The notes: generated by a model from the letters alone, not told the origin. Shown: positions 52,741-61,794, numbered from the stretch's first letter. The stretch: DNA of 64,000 bases from JAHECE01 sp963780675 (GCA_963780675.1 CAWACR010000003.1:310001-374000), one strand, 5' to 3'. Numbers and translations are program-made.

Positions 52741-54171
52741 TCAGGCAGGCGGCTGTTCGCCCGTTGTGCCCTCGTCGTCGGCCCTCTCGGCCCGGTCGGC
52801 CTCGTCGAAGATGGAGGCGAGCGCGGCGTCGAGGTCCTGCTCGCTCTCGATGACGGCCGCGCGGCGCGCGACGAAGCCCGCGGCGTCGTCGAGGTCCGCG
52901 CCGGTCGGGAGGAGGTCGGGGTGCGCCCAGAGGGCGTCCCGCGTGGCAGTGCCGCCCTCCTTCTCGACGGCGGCCCACAGGACCGCGGCCTCGCGGGCGC
53001 GGCGTGGCCGCAGCTCCAGCCCCACCAGCGCGGAGAACGTCTGTTCGGCCGGCCCGCCCGCGGCCCGGCGTCGGCGCAGCATCTCGCGCAGCGGGACGCC
53101 GTGGGGGAGGTGGGGTGCGACGGCCAGGGCGGTGACGTGCTCCACCCAGCCCTCGACGAGCGCCAGCGCCGTCTCGAGCCGCCGGAGCGCCGCCTCCTGC
53201 GCGGGGGTGCGCTCGAGGGCGAACACGCCGCTGGAGAAGGCCTCGCGCAGGGCCTCGGGGTCGCTCGCGTCGATGGAGCGGATGGCTTCCTCCATGCGCG
53301 CGGTGTCGATCGCGATCCCGCGGGCGTATTCCTCGACGGTGCCGAGGAGGTGCGCCCGCAGCCAGGGCACCTGGGCGAAGAGGCGCCCGTGGGCGGCCTC
53401 GCGCACGGCGAGGAAGTGACGCACCTCGTCGGCCGGGGCGTCGAGGCCGGCGGCGTACTCCGCGATGACGTTCGGGACGAGGGCGCAGCCGGGCACCTCG
53501 AGGAGCGGCAGCCCGGTGTCGCTGGACCCGAACACCTCCCGCGCCAGGGTGCCGACGGCCTGGCCCACCTGCATCCCGAACACGGCCCCGCCGAGCTGGC
53601 GGATCATGCCGGCCGCCGTCGGACCACCCGCCGTGCCGAGCGCTTCGGACGCCTGAGCCCCGAGGGCGTCGGCGAGCGCCTGGGCGACGGACGCGGCGAT
53701 GGGCTCCGCGAGCCGCTTCCACGTGGGCAGGGTGTGCTCGACCCACTCCGACCGGCTCCATGCCTGGTAGGGGGTGGGGGCGGGGGCGAGCTCGGTGGCG
53801 GCGTCGAGCCACAGGTCGGCGGCGGTGAGCGCCACCGTGACCTGGGTGGCCTGGGCTGCCGTCACGGTCGCGTCCCCGCCGGTCAGCGCCGTCTGCCGCG
53901 CGATGTCGTGCGCGAGGGTCCAGTTCACCGGCCCCTCGCCGGGTGCGGAGAGCAGCCGACGCAGGTGGGCGAGCATCCCCGCCATGGCGCCCGCGTCCTG
54001 GGGCAGGCCCGCCGCCTGGGCGAGCGCCGCCGGGTCGAAGCCGCCGGCGTCGAGGGCCCGCATCGCCTCCTCGGCGGCCTCGTCGCCGAGCATGGAGCGC
54101 AGGAGCGCACGCCAGCTCTCGCGGTCGGCGGGCGATCCGCCGCCCTGGGGCTGGGCCGGCTGGTCGTTCAT
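52741..54171 (-). CDS. DUF2342 zincin-like metalloprotease
   Basis: A 476-residue, largely helical protein of the actinobacterial DUF2342 (zincin-2) family, at the Rv3195 position. The putative active site is VRHFLAVREAAHGRLFAQVP, preceded by ALVPNVIAEYAAGLD. Here the usual HExxH reads Glu-Ala-Ala-His with Arg before it, so zinc binding relies on the distal residues. No signal peptide is visible. It is divergent from the PDZ/Lon-like gene. Confidence 0.82.
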   Translation of the reverse strand: MNDQPAQPQGGGSPADRESWRALLRSMLGDEAAEEAMRALDAGGFDPAALAQAAGLPQDAGAMAGMLAHLRRLLSAPGEGPVNWTLAHDIARQTALTGGDATVTAAQATQVTVALTAADLWLDAATELAPAPTPYQAWSRSEWVEHTLPTWKRLAEPIAASVAQALADALGAQASEALGTAGGPTAAGMIRQLGGAVFGMQVGQAVGTLAREVFGSSDTGLPLLEVPGCALVPNVIAEYAAGLDAPADEVRHFLAVREAAHGRLFAQVPWLRAHLLGTVEEYARGIAIDTARMEEAIRSIDASDPEALREAFSSGVFALERTPAQEAALRRLETALALVEGWVEHVTALAVAPHLPHGVPLREMLRRRRAAGGPAEQTFSALVGLELRPRRAREAAVLWAAVEKEGGTATRDALWAHPDLLPTGADLDDAAGFVARRAAVIESEQDLDAALASIFDEADRAERADDEGTTGEQPPA

Positions 54172-54381
54172 CGCTCACTCCAGGAGGGTTCACGCGGTAT
54201 CGGTACTCCACGGTATCGACGTCGCCCGGACTTCTTCCGAGCCGGGGCGGCGGTCGCGGGCCGGGTTCGCTCAGGGCGCAGCGTCATGTCCACGCGTCTT
54301 CGGAGGCCGGGCGCCGGCCCCGAGGGGCCGAGGATCCCCTCGGGGCCTATCTGAGGGCCGACTCAGGGTCCGCCCAGGGAC

Positions 54382-55542
54382 GTGCGGGATGATGAGCCCG
54401 TGCCAGTGCCCCGTGACCTGCCCGACGACGGCGCCCCCGCCCCGGCCTTTGACGCCCTCCTCGAGCCGCCGACTCCTCCGGCGCCGCAGCCGATCTCGCC
54501 GCGCGCCGTCGTCCTCGGTGTCTCGGGCGTCCTGACGGCCCTCCTGCTGCTGGTCATGTCCGCCCTGCCCGCGCCGTACGCGATCCAGGACCCCGGCCCC
54601 ACGGTGAACACGCTCGGGGACGTCGACGGCGTCCCCCTGATCGAGGTGGAGGGCGCCGCGACCTACCCCACCGACGGCGCGCTCCGCCTCACGACCGTCT
54701 CGGTCACGGGCGGGCCCGGCACCGTCGTGGACGCCGGGGCCGTGGTGCGGGGCTGGCTCTCGGGCTCGAGCGCCGTCGTCCCGGTCGAGAACGTCTACCC
54801 CACGGGCGTGAGCCGCGAGGAGCGCGACGAGGCCGCGGCAGCCGAGATGACCACCTCGCAGGAGAACGCCACGGCGGCCGCCCTGTCCGAGCTGGGCTAC
54901 GAGGTCCCCGCGGTGCTCACGATCGCGGGCACGGTCGCCGACTCCGGGGCCGACGGCGTGCTCGAGGCGGGCGACGTGCTTCTCTCTGCGGGCGGCGTCG
55001 ACCTCGTCTCGTTCGAGGACCTCACCGAGGTCCTCGAGGCGACACCACCGGGGACCCCGCTCCCCGTCGAGGTGACGCGCGACGGGCGGCGCGAGGCGCT
55101 GGAGGTCCTCACCGGGGACGACGGCGAGGGTGGCAGCGTGCTCGGCGTCTTCGTCGACCCCCTCTTCGACTTCCCCGTCGACGTGCAGATCCGTATCGAC
55201 GAGATCGGCGGGCCGAGTGCGGGGACCATGTTCGCCCTCGGGATCGTCGACACGCTCACGCCGGGGCAGATGACCGGGGGTGAGGACATCGCGGGCACCG
55301 GGACCATCAGCATCGACGGCGAGGTGGGTCCCATCGGCGGCATCCGCCAGAAGCTGGCCGGGGCCGCGCGTGACGGCGCGACCTTCTTCCTCGCGCCGGC
55401 GGGGAACTGCGACGAGGTGGTCGGGTACGAACCGGCCGGGCTCCAGGTGATCCCGGTCGCGACGCTCGAGGAGGCCACGGCCGCCGTCACGGCGATCGGG
55501 CAGGGTCGGGCCGCGGGGCTGCCCGGCTGCGACGCGGCCTGA
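54382..55542 (+). CDS. Membrane-anchored PDZ and Lon-type (S16) serine protease
   Basis: A 386-residue protein with a cytoplasmic Pro-rich head, one membrane helix (AVVLGVSGVLTALLLLVMSAL, about 42-62), a PDZ domain (around VADSGADGVLEAGDVLLSAGGVDL) and a C-terminal Lon-like peptidase domain. The catalytic Ser is in IGGPSAGTMFALGIVD and the Lys in GGIRQKLAGA. It corresponds to Rv3194c by position. The active site would face the cell exterior. GTG at 54382 is used; an in-frame GTG at 54400 is an equally plausible start. Confidence 0.88.
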   Translation: MRDDEPVPVPRDLPDDGAPAPAFDALLEPPTPPAPQPISPRAVVLGVSGVLTALLLLVMSALPAPYAIQDPGPTVNTLGDVDGVPLIEVEGAATYPTDGALRLTTVSVTGGPGTVVDAGAVVRGWLSGSSAVVPVENVYPTGVSREERDEAAAAEMTTSQENATAAALSELGYEVPAVLTIAGTVADSGADGVLEAGDVLLSAGGVDLVSFEDLTEVLEATPPGTPLPVEVTRDGRREALEVLTGDDGEGGSVLGVFVDPLFDFPVDVQIRIDEIGGPSAGTMFALGIVDTLTPGQMTGGEDIAGTGTISIDGEVGPIGGIRQKLAGAARDGATFFLAPAGNCDEVVGYEPAGLQVIPVATLEEATAAVTAIGQGRAAGLPGCDAA

Positions 55543-55727
55543 GGTCGCCGACGACGCCCCCGAGGGGGGAGGAGCCGCCTGCGGCGGAGCCCCGACCGGG
55601 CGCCGTCAGGCCCGTGTGCGAAACTTCTGGGCAGCGAGCGACGTTGTCCCGGGTGAGTACTCATACCGAGGGCGGGCCGGACGGCCCGGCGTCCTCGTGA
55701 CCGTTGCCGAACTCGAGGTGTTCACCC

Positions 55728-58713
55728 GTGTCCTTTGCGTCTCCGCCCCGGCCCGCCGCGCCCGCGGCCCGACGGCGAGGTCCTCTCGTCCCCACCCTGC
55801 TCGTGCTGGGCTTCCTTGTGCTGGCCCTGCTCACTCTGGCGCAGTTCTGGACCGAGGTCCTCTGGTTCGCCCAGATCGGCTACGTCGACGTGCTGCGGAC
55901 CCAGTGGCTCACCCAGTTCGTGCTCTTCCTGCTCGGCGCCCTGTTGATGGGCGGTTCCCTCTTCGTGAACCTCTCGATCGCCTACCGCACCCGGCCTGTC
56001 TACGCGCCCCTGACGCTGGAGCAGCAGAACCTCGACCGCTACCGCGCGAGCATCGAGCCGCTGCGCAAGCTCGTCATGGTGGCGGCGCCCCTGGTCATGG
56101 GCCTCTTTGCCGGCACGGCAGTGGCGGCCAGATGGCAGACGACGCTCCTGTGGCTGAACCAGGTGCCGTTCGGCGTCGAGGACCCCCAGTTCGGCATGGA
56201 CGTCTCGTTCTTCGTGTTCACGCTGCCGGTCCTGCGCTTCGTCGTGTCCTTCCTCATGACGGTCATCTTCATCTCCGCGGTCGCCGCAGCCGTCACGCAC
56301 TACCTCTACGGCGGCCTTCGGCTGGCGGGACCGGGCCAGCAGCGCGCGACTCCCGCGGCGCGCATCCAGCTGGCGGTGCTGGGCGGCGCCTTCGTCCTCC
56401 TCGTCGCGGCGAGCTACTGGCTCGACCGCTACTCGCTGCTGGTCAACGAGGGCGGGAAGTTCGACGGCGCCTCCTACACGGACGTCAACGCCGTGCTCCC
56501 GGCCAAGGTGATCCTCGCGGGGATCGCCGTCGTGGTGGCTGTGCTGTTCGTGGTGACGGCGATCCGGGGCGACTGGCGCCTCCCCCTCATCGGGGTGGGC
56601 CTGATGATCGCGTCGGCCGTCCTGGTGGGCGGGATCTACCCGTACATCGTCGAGAAGTTCCAGGTGGACCCCAACGCCCAGGAGCTCGAGACGCCCTACA
56701 TCCAGCGGAACATCGACGCCACGCTGGCGGCCTACGACCTCGACGGCGTCGAGACGGAGAACTATCTGGCGACGACGGCGGCGGAGCCCGGCGCCCTGCG
56801 CGCCGACGCCGAGACCACGGCCAGCATCCGGATCCTCGACCCCGCGATCGTGAGCCCGTCGTTCCGCCAGCTCCAGCAGAACAAGCAGTACTACGACTTC
56901 CCGGACGTCCTCGCGGTCGACCGCTACACGATCGACGGCGAGAGCCGCGACACGGTCATCGCCGTGCGTGAGCTCGACCTCGCGGGACTGGGCTCCGACC
57001 AGCGCACCTGGGTCAACGAGCACACGGTCTACACCCACGGGTTCGGCGTCGTCGCCGCCTACGGCAACACGACGGCCTCGGACGGCCGCCCCGCGTTCTT
57101 CGAAGGCGGCATCCCGAGCATCGGCAGCCTCCAGGTGGACTCGAGCCGCGGATCTACTTCGGCCAGGCGTCGACCGAGTACGTCTCTCCGACCTACTCGA
57201 TCGTCGGGGCGCCGGAGGGCACCACGCCCTGGGAGCTGGACTACCCGGACGACAACGCCCCGAGCGGACAGGTCAACACGACCTACGAGGGTGACGGCGG
57301 CCCGAGCGTCGGCAACCTCTGGAACAAGCTGCTCTACGCGCTGCGCTTCGGTTCCGAGGAGATCCTCTTCTCCGACCGCGTGACCGCCGGAGTCGCAGAT
57401 CCTCTACGACCGCGACCCCGAGCGAGCGCGTCTCCAAGGTCGCGCCGTACCTCACGCTCGACCGGCGGACCTACCCGGCGGTCGTCGACGGGAAGGTCGT
57501 CTGGATCGTCGACGCCTACACGACCAGCAACGACTACCCGTACTCGGTGCGTGAGTCCCTGGACGAGGCGACGGCGGACTCGCTGACCACCCGCCAGGGC
57601 GCCGTCGTCCTCCCCGAGACCCTGCGGGTGAACTACATCCGCAACTCGGTCAAGGCCATGGTCGACGCGTACGACGGCTCGGTCACGCTCTACGCGTGGG
57701 ACACCGAGGACCCGGTCCTGCAGGCCTGGAAGAACGTCTTCCCCGGCAACGGTCCAGCCCGATGTCGGAGATCAGCGGCGACCTCATGAGCCACCTGCGC
57801 TACCCCGAGGACCTCTTCAAGGTCCAGCGCCAGCTGCTCACGCGGTACCACGTGACCGACGCCGCCTCGTTCTACTCCGGCCAGGACTTCTGGCGGACCC
57901 CGAACGACCCGACCGTCTCGGCGCAGGTGCCGCAGCCGCCGTACTACCTCACGCTCAAGATGCCGGGGCAGGAGACGCCGACGTTCTCGCTCACGTCGAC
58001 GTTCATCCCTGGTGGTGAGACGGGACCGCAACGTGCTGACGGGCTTCCTGGCGGTCGACGCCGAACCCGGGAACACTCCCGGCGAGCCACGGGAGGGCTA
58101 CGGGCAGCTGCGGCTCCTCCAGCTGCGCCGCGACATCACGGTGCCCGGCCCGGGGCAGGTGCAGAACAACTTCAACTCCGACCCGGACGTGTCGCAGTCG
58201 CTCAACCTGCTGCGGCAGGGCGACTCCGACGTGGTGAACGGCAACCTGCTGACGCTCCCAGTCGGTGGCGGACTGCTGTACGTGCAGCCGGTGTACGTCC
58301 AGAGCTCCGCGGGCACCCAGTTCCCGCTGCTGCAGAAGGTGCTCGTGGCCTTCGGTGACGAGATCGGGTTCGCCGACACCCTCGACGAGGCGCTCGACCA
58401 GGTCTTCGGCGGTGACTCCGGGGCCGACGCCGGGGATGCGCAGGCGGGCACGGATGCCGGGACCGACACGGGGACCGACGCCGGAGCCGGGACCGACACA
58501 GGCACCGACACGGGCACCGACACGGGGACCGATGGCGGCTCGCCCGACGCCCAGGCCCGCCTCGACGCCGCGCTCCAGGACGCGAAGGCTGCCCTCGAGG
58601 CGTCAGGGGCGGCCATGGCGGCGGGTGACTGGGAGGCCTACGGCGTCGCTCAGGCCCAGCTGTCGGCGGCCGTCGAAGCGGCGATCGCCGCCGAGGCGGA
58701 GCTCGCGGGCTGA
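55728..58713 (+). pseudogene. UPF0182 large membrane protein, broken by several single-base shifts
   Basis: A UPF0182/COG1615 protein of about 990 residues (Rv3193c position) with roughly seven N-terminal membrane helices and a large outer domain. The first frame runs from GTG 55728 (SD GAGGTG) to about 57,140. Conserved sequence then hops frames: RIYFGQASTEY (57146 on), ESQILYDRDP (57390), SERVSKVAPYLTLD (57421), MSEISGDLMSHLRYPEDLF (near 57,763) and RNVLTGFLAVDAEPGN (near 58,018). Removing single bases restores the family sequence. The tail has (GTDTGTD)n repeats. Residues are not decayed, so sequence error is likelier than a true pseudogene. Confidence 0.85.
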
Positions 58714-58741
58714 CCTCGCGCCTCGGCTCTGGCATGATCGT

Positions 58742-58776
58742 TGAGGGCCCGGCTCACCTGGTGAGCCGGGCCCTCA
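58742..58776 (+). terminator. Strong palindromic hairpin after UPF0182
   Basis: TGAGGGCCCGGCTCACC pairs fully with its complement around a single central T (58759), giving a stem of about 14 bp with a small loop. It lies 29 bases after the UPF0182 stop. Little T-richness follows, as is common for GC-rich actinobacterial terminators. Confidence 0.7.
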
Positions 58777-58873
58777 CGGTCATCGTGCGGGGACCCGGTC
58801 CGAGCCGTCGACGGCGGTGCCTTGGCCGCGGATTTGGCGCTGGTCCGGAAGGACCGTAAGATAGAGACACCGA

Positions 58874-58947
58874 CGCGGGGTGGAGCAGCTCGGTAGCTCG
58901 CCGGGCTCATAACCCGGAGGTCGCAGGTTCAAATCCTGTCCCCGCTA
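58874..58947 (+). tRNA. Initiator tRNA-fMet (CAU)
   Basis: A complete tRNA cloverleaf of 74 nt with anticodon CAT in the loop CTCATAA. The anticodon stem carries the three G-C pairs (GGG/CCC) that mark initiators. The acceptor begins CGCGGGG and ends CCCCGCT A, leaving position 1 (C) unpaired with U72, another initiator feature. The T-arm GCAGGTTCAAATCCTGT is canonical. The 3' CCA is not encoded. Confidence 0.97.
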
Positions 58948-58955
58948 CGACAACG

Positions 58956-58983
58956 AGGGCCCGGACCATCAGGTCCGGGCCTT
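58956..58983 (+). terminator. Terminator of the initiator tRNA
   Basis: GGCCCGGACC (58958-58967), loop ATCA, GGTCCGGGCC (58972-58981), extended by A-T and G-T pairs and followed by TTCG. It starts nine bases after the tRNA. Confidence 0.8.
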
Positions 58984-59073
58984 CGTGCTGTTCGGGCCGC
59001 CGGAAACGGATCGGACGGCCGCGTGAGGCACGACGACGGCGCCCGGCTCGGTCGGACGGCCTTGTCCCGTCTG

Positions 59074-59114
59074 TGCGGAAACTTCGGTGCGCGATCTGCA
59101 AGGAACCTTCCGCA
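59074..59114. repeat. 41-bp palindromic element, copy A
   Basis: Begins TGCGGAA and ends TTCCGCA, with the shared right part CTGCAAGGAACCTTCCGCA. It matches copies at 60071 and 60785 over exactly 41 bases; the left interior varies. It abuts the 17-bp tandem array. Confidence 0.85.
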
Positions 59115-59212
59115 CTGTCCAGCGGGCGTCACTGTCCCGCCGGCGTCACTGTCCCGCCGGCGTCACTGTCCAGCGGGCGTCACTGTCCCGCCGGCGTCAC
59201 CGTCCCGCCGGC
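59111..59212. repeat. 17-bp tandem array, six units
   Basis: Six head-to-tail 17-bp units, consensus GTCACTGTCCCGCCGGC, with two units carrying CAGCGGGC instead of CCGCCGGC. The first unit shares its first four bases with the end of the 41-bp element. There are no spacers, so it is not a CRISPR. Confidence 0.85.
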
Positions 59213-59442
59213 GTCCGGGCCGTCGGCACGGGCGCTGCGGTCCGCGGTCGGGATCCGGGCACGCATCGCGGCCCTTGCGCCTGATCCGGGAGCCGTGGCG
59301 GCGACCACCCCGCGGAGGCGGCGGGCCGAGGCGCGGTGATCGCCTGCGCAGGATCCGCCTACGCCGCGGGCCGTGGTGATGAACGCGTCTCTCGCTCGCC
59401 TCTTCCGTGACAGCGCATCATGGACACGGTGAGAGGGAACCG

Positions 59443-60036
59443 ATGGCCAACATCAGCCGAGTGACGGACCGGGTGTGGACGGGCGGCGACCTGCCGTCGC
59501 ACCTCGGGGAGGCGGCCATGCTCGCCGACCTCGACGACATCCGCGCGGCCGGCATCACGCACATCATCGACACCCGGGTGGAGTGGTCGGACGAGGAGTT
59601 CGTCGCCGTCGTCGCCCCCGAGTTGACGTACGTCTGGAACGGTCAGGACGACGCCGGGCAGGCGATGCCGGACGAGTGGTTCGACGAGGGCGTCGGTGCC
59701 GCTCTCGACGCCCTCGACGAGCCCGGCACCCAGGTCCTCGCGCACTGCCACATGGGGATCAACCGCGGCCCGACGATGGCGTTCGCGATTCTCCTCGCCA
59801 CCGGGACGCCGCCGGTCCGGGCGCTCGCGGCGATCCGCCGGGCTCGGCCCATCGCGGCGATCGCGTACAGCCTCGACGCACTCGACTGGTGGCACCGTAC
59901 CGACGGCACGCCCCCGAGCACGGCCCGGCGCCGGGAGGCAGCGGTGGTGAGATGGCACGAGCGGCACCCGATCGACGTCGTCCGCATCATCCGCCAGGTC
60001 CGCTCCAGCGAGCGGGCCGGCCTACCGCTGGGGTGA
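59443..60036 (+). CDS. Dual-specificity / protein tyrosine phosphatase-like protein
   Basis: A 197-residue cysteine phosphatase of the PTP/DSP fold. The P-loop is LAHCHMGINRGPTMAFAILL, matching HCx5R with Cys and Arg in place. The general-acid Asp is probably in YVWNGQDDAGQAMPDEWF. The N-terminal ITHIIDTRVEWSDEEF is typical of DSP domains. The ATG at 59443 has GAGAGGG upstream and is preferred to an earlier in-frame ATG-like opening at 59407. Substrate unknown; it stands alone among repeats. Confidence 0.85.
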   Translation: MANISRVTDRVWTGGDLPSHLGEAAMLADLDDIRAAGITHIIDTRVEWSDEEFVAVVAPELTYVWNGQDDAGQAMPDEWFDEGVGAALDALDEPGTQVLAHCHMGINRGPTMAFAILLATGTPPVRALAAIRRARPIAAIAYSLDALDWWHRTDGTPPSTARRREAAVVRWHERHPIDVVRIIRQVRSSERAGLPLG

Positions 60037-60070
60037 TCGCGCCGCCCCGATCTCGCCGCCGCGTGCGTGG

Positions 60071-60111
60071 TGCGGAAGGTGACGTGCGCCAGCTGCAAGG
60101 AACCTTCCGCA
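60071..60111. repeat. 41-bp palindromic element, copy B
   Basis: Same element as at 59074, starting TGCGGAAGG and ending CTGCAAGGAACCTTCCGCA. It lies 34 bases after the phosphatase gene; the inverted ends are perfect. Confidence 0.85.
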
Positions 60112-60204
60112 CCGGCCCCCGGCACGGCCGCGACGTGAGGTCCTACGGCGTCCTCGATAGGATTCCTCGACAATTCCTTTCCCCGATTCCAGGGAGTGCT
60201 GGAC

Positions 60205-60687
60205 GTGACTGCGCAGTACCCAGACGACCACGCCTCCCGCGACGTGGGACCGTACGCCGGGCCTGCACCCCAGCAGCCGACCGGCGCTTACGGCCAGCCC
60301 GGCTACCAGCAGTACGGCGGCTACGCCCAGCCCGGTTACCAGCCGCCGCAGCCGCCGCAGCCGCCGCAGCCGCCGTAGCCGCCGTACCCGCCGCAGCCCT
60401 ACGCGTCTTCGGGCTACCCGCAGCCCGGGTATCCGCAGCCCTACGCCGTCGCGCCGAAGATCCCGGGCCTCGCGCTCCTCGCGTCGTTCTTCATCCCGGG
60501 CCTCGGCAGCATGATGAATGGCGACGTCGGTAAAGGCGTCGGCATTCTCGTCGGTTACATCGTGAGTTGGTTCCTGACGATCATCATCATCGGCTTCGTG
60601 GGACTGGTCGCCTTCTGGATCTGGGGGATGGTCGACGGCTACACCGGCGCCCAGCAGTGGAACGCCCGGCACGGGATCGTCAGCTGA
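60205..60687 (+). pseudogene. Proline-rich TM2-domain membrane protein interrupted by an in-frame TAG
   Basis: From GTG 60205 (AGGGAG eight bases upstream) the frame encodes a Tyr/Gly/Pro/Gln-rich head, QPPQPPQPPQPP, then TAG at 60376-60378, and continues in the same frame for 102 codons to TGA at 60685. The second part has more Pro/Tyr repeats (SGYPQPGYPQPYAV) and a TM2-like domain (IPGLALLASFFIPGLGSMMN, then VGILVGYIVSWFLTIIIIGF). Surrounding repeats use CAG where TAG stands, so a CAG-to-TAG change explains the stop. Either a recent nonsense mutation or a base error. Confidence 0.8.
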
Positions 60688-60784
60688 GCGCTCGCGTCGC
60701 GGGACCGCCGTAGCAGGCGGCCCGGAACTCGCGCCGCCTCGGCGCCGTGGCCGTCGCTCGTCGCTCGTCGTGCGGAGTGCCCTG

Positions 60785-60825
60785 CGCGGAAACTCCCTTG
60801 CGCTACCTGCAAGGAACCTTCCGCA
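60785..60825. repeat. 41-bp palindromic element, copy C
   Basis: Third copy, beginning CGCGGAAACTCCC and ending CTGCAAGGAACCTTCCGCA, with one mismatch in the terminal inverted repeat. It lies between the TM2 gene and the XRE regulator. Confidence 0.85.
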
Positions 60826-60922
60826 CAGGCCCTGCAGCAGCCTCCGGGACGACGACGGCGCCCGGCTCGCCCCCGAGGGGGCGCCCCCGGAGCGACGGCG
60901 CCGGAGTGGCGTTTGCCGTGGG

Positions 60923-61711
60923 TCAGCGGCCGGGACCGCCCGGGTCGTGCGACGTGCGCCGCACCTGCTCGTCGACGATCTCGGCCATCACCTCGCGCTG
61001 GGCGAACGAGAGGGCGTCGAGCCGGTCCTCGACCGGGAGGCCGCGCAGGATCGCGGCGATTGCCTGTGCCGCCTCGTCCGCGCCCCGGCCCGCTGGCTCG
61101 GCGGTTCGGGGCATCGCCGGGGGCTCGCGGTCGAAGAAGCGCCGCCGCCTCGGGGGAGGCGGGAGACTCGGGGCGCTCGCGGGCGGAGGCGCCACCCGCG
61201 GCGGAGGCTCCGCGGCGGGGAGCGGCGCCTCGGACACAGCCGGCGCGGGCGCCGCCCAAGCCGGAGCCCGCGGCGGGCGCGAAGGGCGCGGGGCGTCGTC
61301 GTCGGCCTCCTCGTCGTCGTCGCCCTCCTCGTCGGCGTAGGCCTGGAGTTCCGGCACGGCCGGGCCAGCCGGGCCCCGATCTATGCTCAAGGCATAGGAA
61401 GGGTTCGGCATCCACGCCCGCTCGGCGGAGTCGAGAGCGGGCGGCGAGGACGGGGAGGTCTCGTCGGCAGCGTGGACGATGTCCTCGACCGGCAGGCGCA
61501 GGGCGTCGGCGAGCCGACGCGCGGAACTCACCGACGGCGCCCGGTACCCGCCCTCCAACTGGGCGATGTAGGGGTAGGACAGGCCCGTCGTCTCGGCCAG
61601 CGCGCGGCGGGACAGCCCGAGTTCCTCCCGCCGGGCGCGCAGCAGGGCGGCCAGTTCGGCGTACCGGTCCTTGCCCGTGCCGCCGCCCGCCCCCTCAGTA
61701 CCTATGCTCAT
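60923..61711 (-). CDS. XRE-family transcriptional regulator with Pro/acidic linker
   Basis: A 262-residue DNA-binding protein. The helix-turn-helix (LRARREELGLSRRALAETTG, then LSYPYIAQLEGGYRAPS) spans about residues 24-75. A long disordered-looking acidic and Pro/Ala-rich stretch follows (about 100-200), and a conserved-looking helical end (IAAILRGLPVEDRLDALSFA). The ATG at 61711 lies inside an operator-like site CTATGC-N5-GCATTG; a perfect CTATGC-N5-GCATAG copy occurs in the coding region at 61381-61397. Autoregulation and control of the divergent VWA gene are likely but inferred. Confidence 0.85.
   Translation of the reverse strand: MSIGTEGAGGGTGKDRYAELAALLRARREELGLSRRALAETTGLSYPYIAQLEGGYRAPSVSSARRLADALRLPVEDIVHAADETSPSSPPALDSAERAWMPNPSYALSIDRGPAGPAVPELQAYADEEGDDDEEADDDAPRPSRPPRAPAWAAPAPAVSEAPLPAAEPPPRVAPPPASAPSLPPPPRRRRFFDREPPAMPRTAEPAGRGADEAAQAIAAILRGLPVEDRLDALSFAQREVMAEIVDEQVRRTSHDPGGPGR
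61381..61397. promoter_or_regulatory. Perfect CTATGC-N5-GCATAG palindrome inside the XRE gene
   Basis: CTATGC TCAAG GCATAG. It matches the site at the XRE start (61702-61718) in half-site and spacing, so it may be a second operator for the same regulator. Confidence 0.5.
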
Positions 61712-61752
61712 CGCATTGACGCCCTATGCTCCGGGAACTATTCTTGGAGCAT
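61702..61752 (+). promoter_or_regulatory. VWA-gene promoter overlapped by operator-like sites
   Basis: TTGACG (61716-61721) and TATTCT (61739-61744) with a 17-bp spacer make the best sigma-70-type promoter in the window, pointing toward the VWA gene. CTATGC-N5-GCATTG (61702-61718) covers the start of the -35, a further CTATGC half-site (61724-61729) lies in the spacer, and ATGCTCC/GGAGCAT (61726-61732, 61746-61752) flanks the -10. Confidence 0.7.
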
Positions 61753-61794
61753 CGTAGCCGCACCCGCCGGCCCCCGCCAGGAAAGGGGATCACC

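Larger units (their letters stand above)
58984..59442. other. Non-coding accessory stretch with repeats
   Basis: About 460 bases without a convincing gene. It holds one 41-bp palindromic element, a six-unit 17-bp tandem array and the word ACGACGACGGCGCCCGGCTCG (59031-59051 region) that reappears after the third 41-bp copy near 60851. Small open frames here are Arg/Ser/Ala-rich products of the repeats. Confidence 0.6.

Noticed and set aside
57140..58020. Programmed ribosomal frameshifting in UPF0182
   Set aside because: There are too many shifts in both directions, without slippery heptamers or stimulatory structures.
59111..59212. Possible CRISPR array
   Set aside because: Units are 17 bp and directly adjacent with no spacers, and no cas genes are present.
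59023..59379. Small plus-strand frames of 65-118 codons over the repeat region
   Set aside because: Their products are translations of the 41-bp and 17-bp repeats (for example repeated PPAS/SRRR), with no ribosome binding site or conserved feature.
60376..60378. Amber codon read through as pyrrolysine or a programmed stop
   Set aside because: No pylT/pylS-type context is visible, the position falls in a simple CAG/CCG repeat, and a CAG-to-TAG change explains it.
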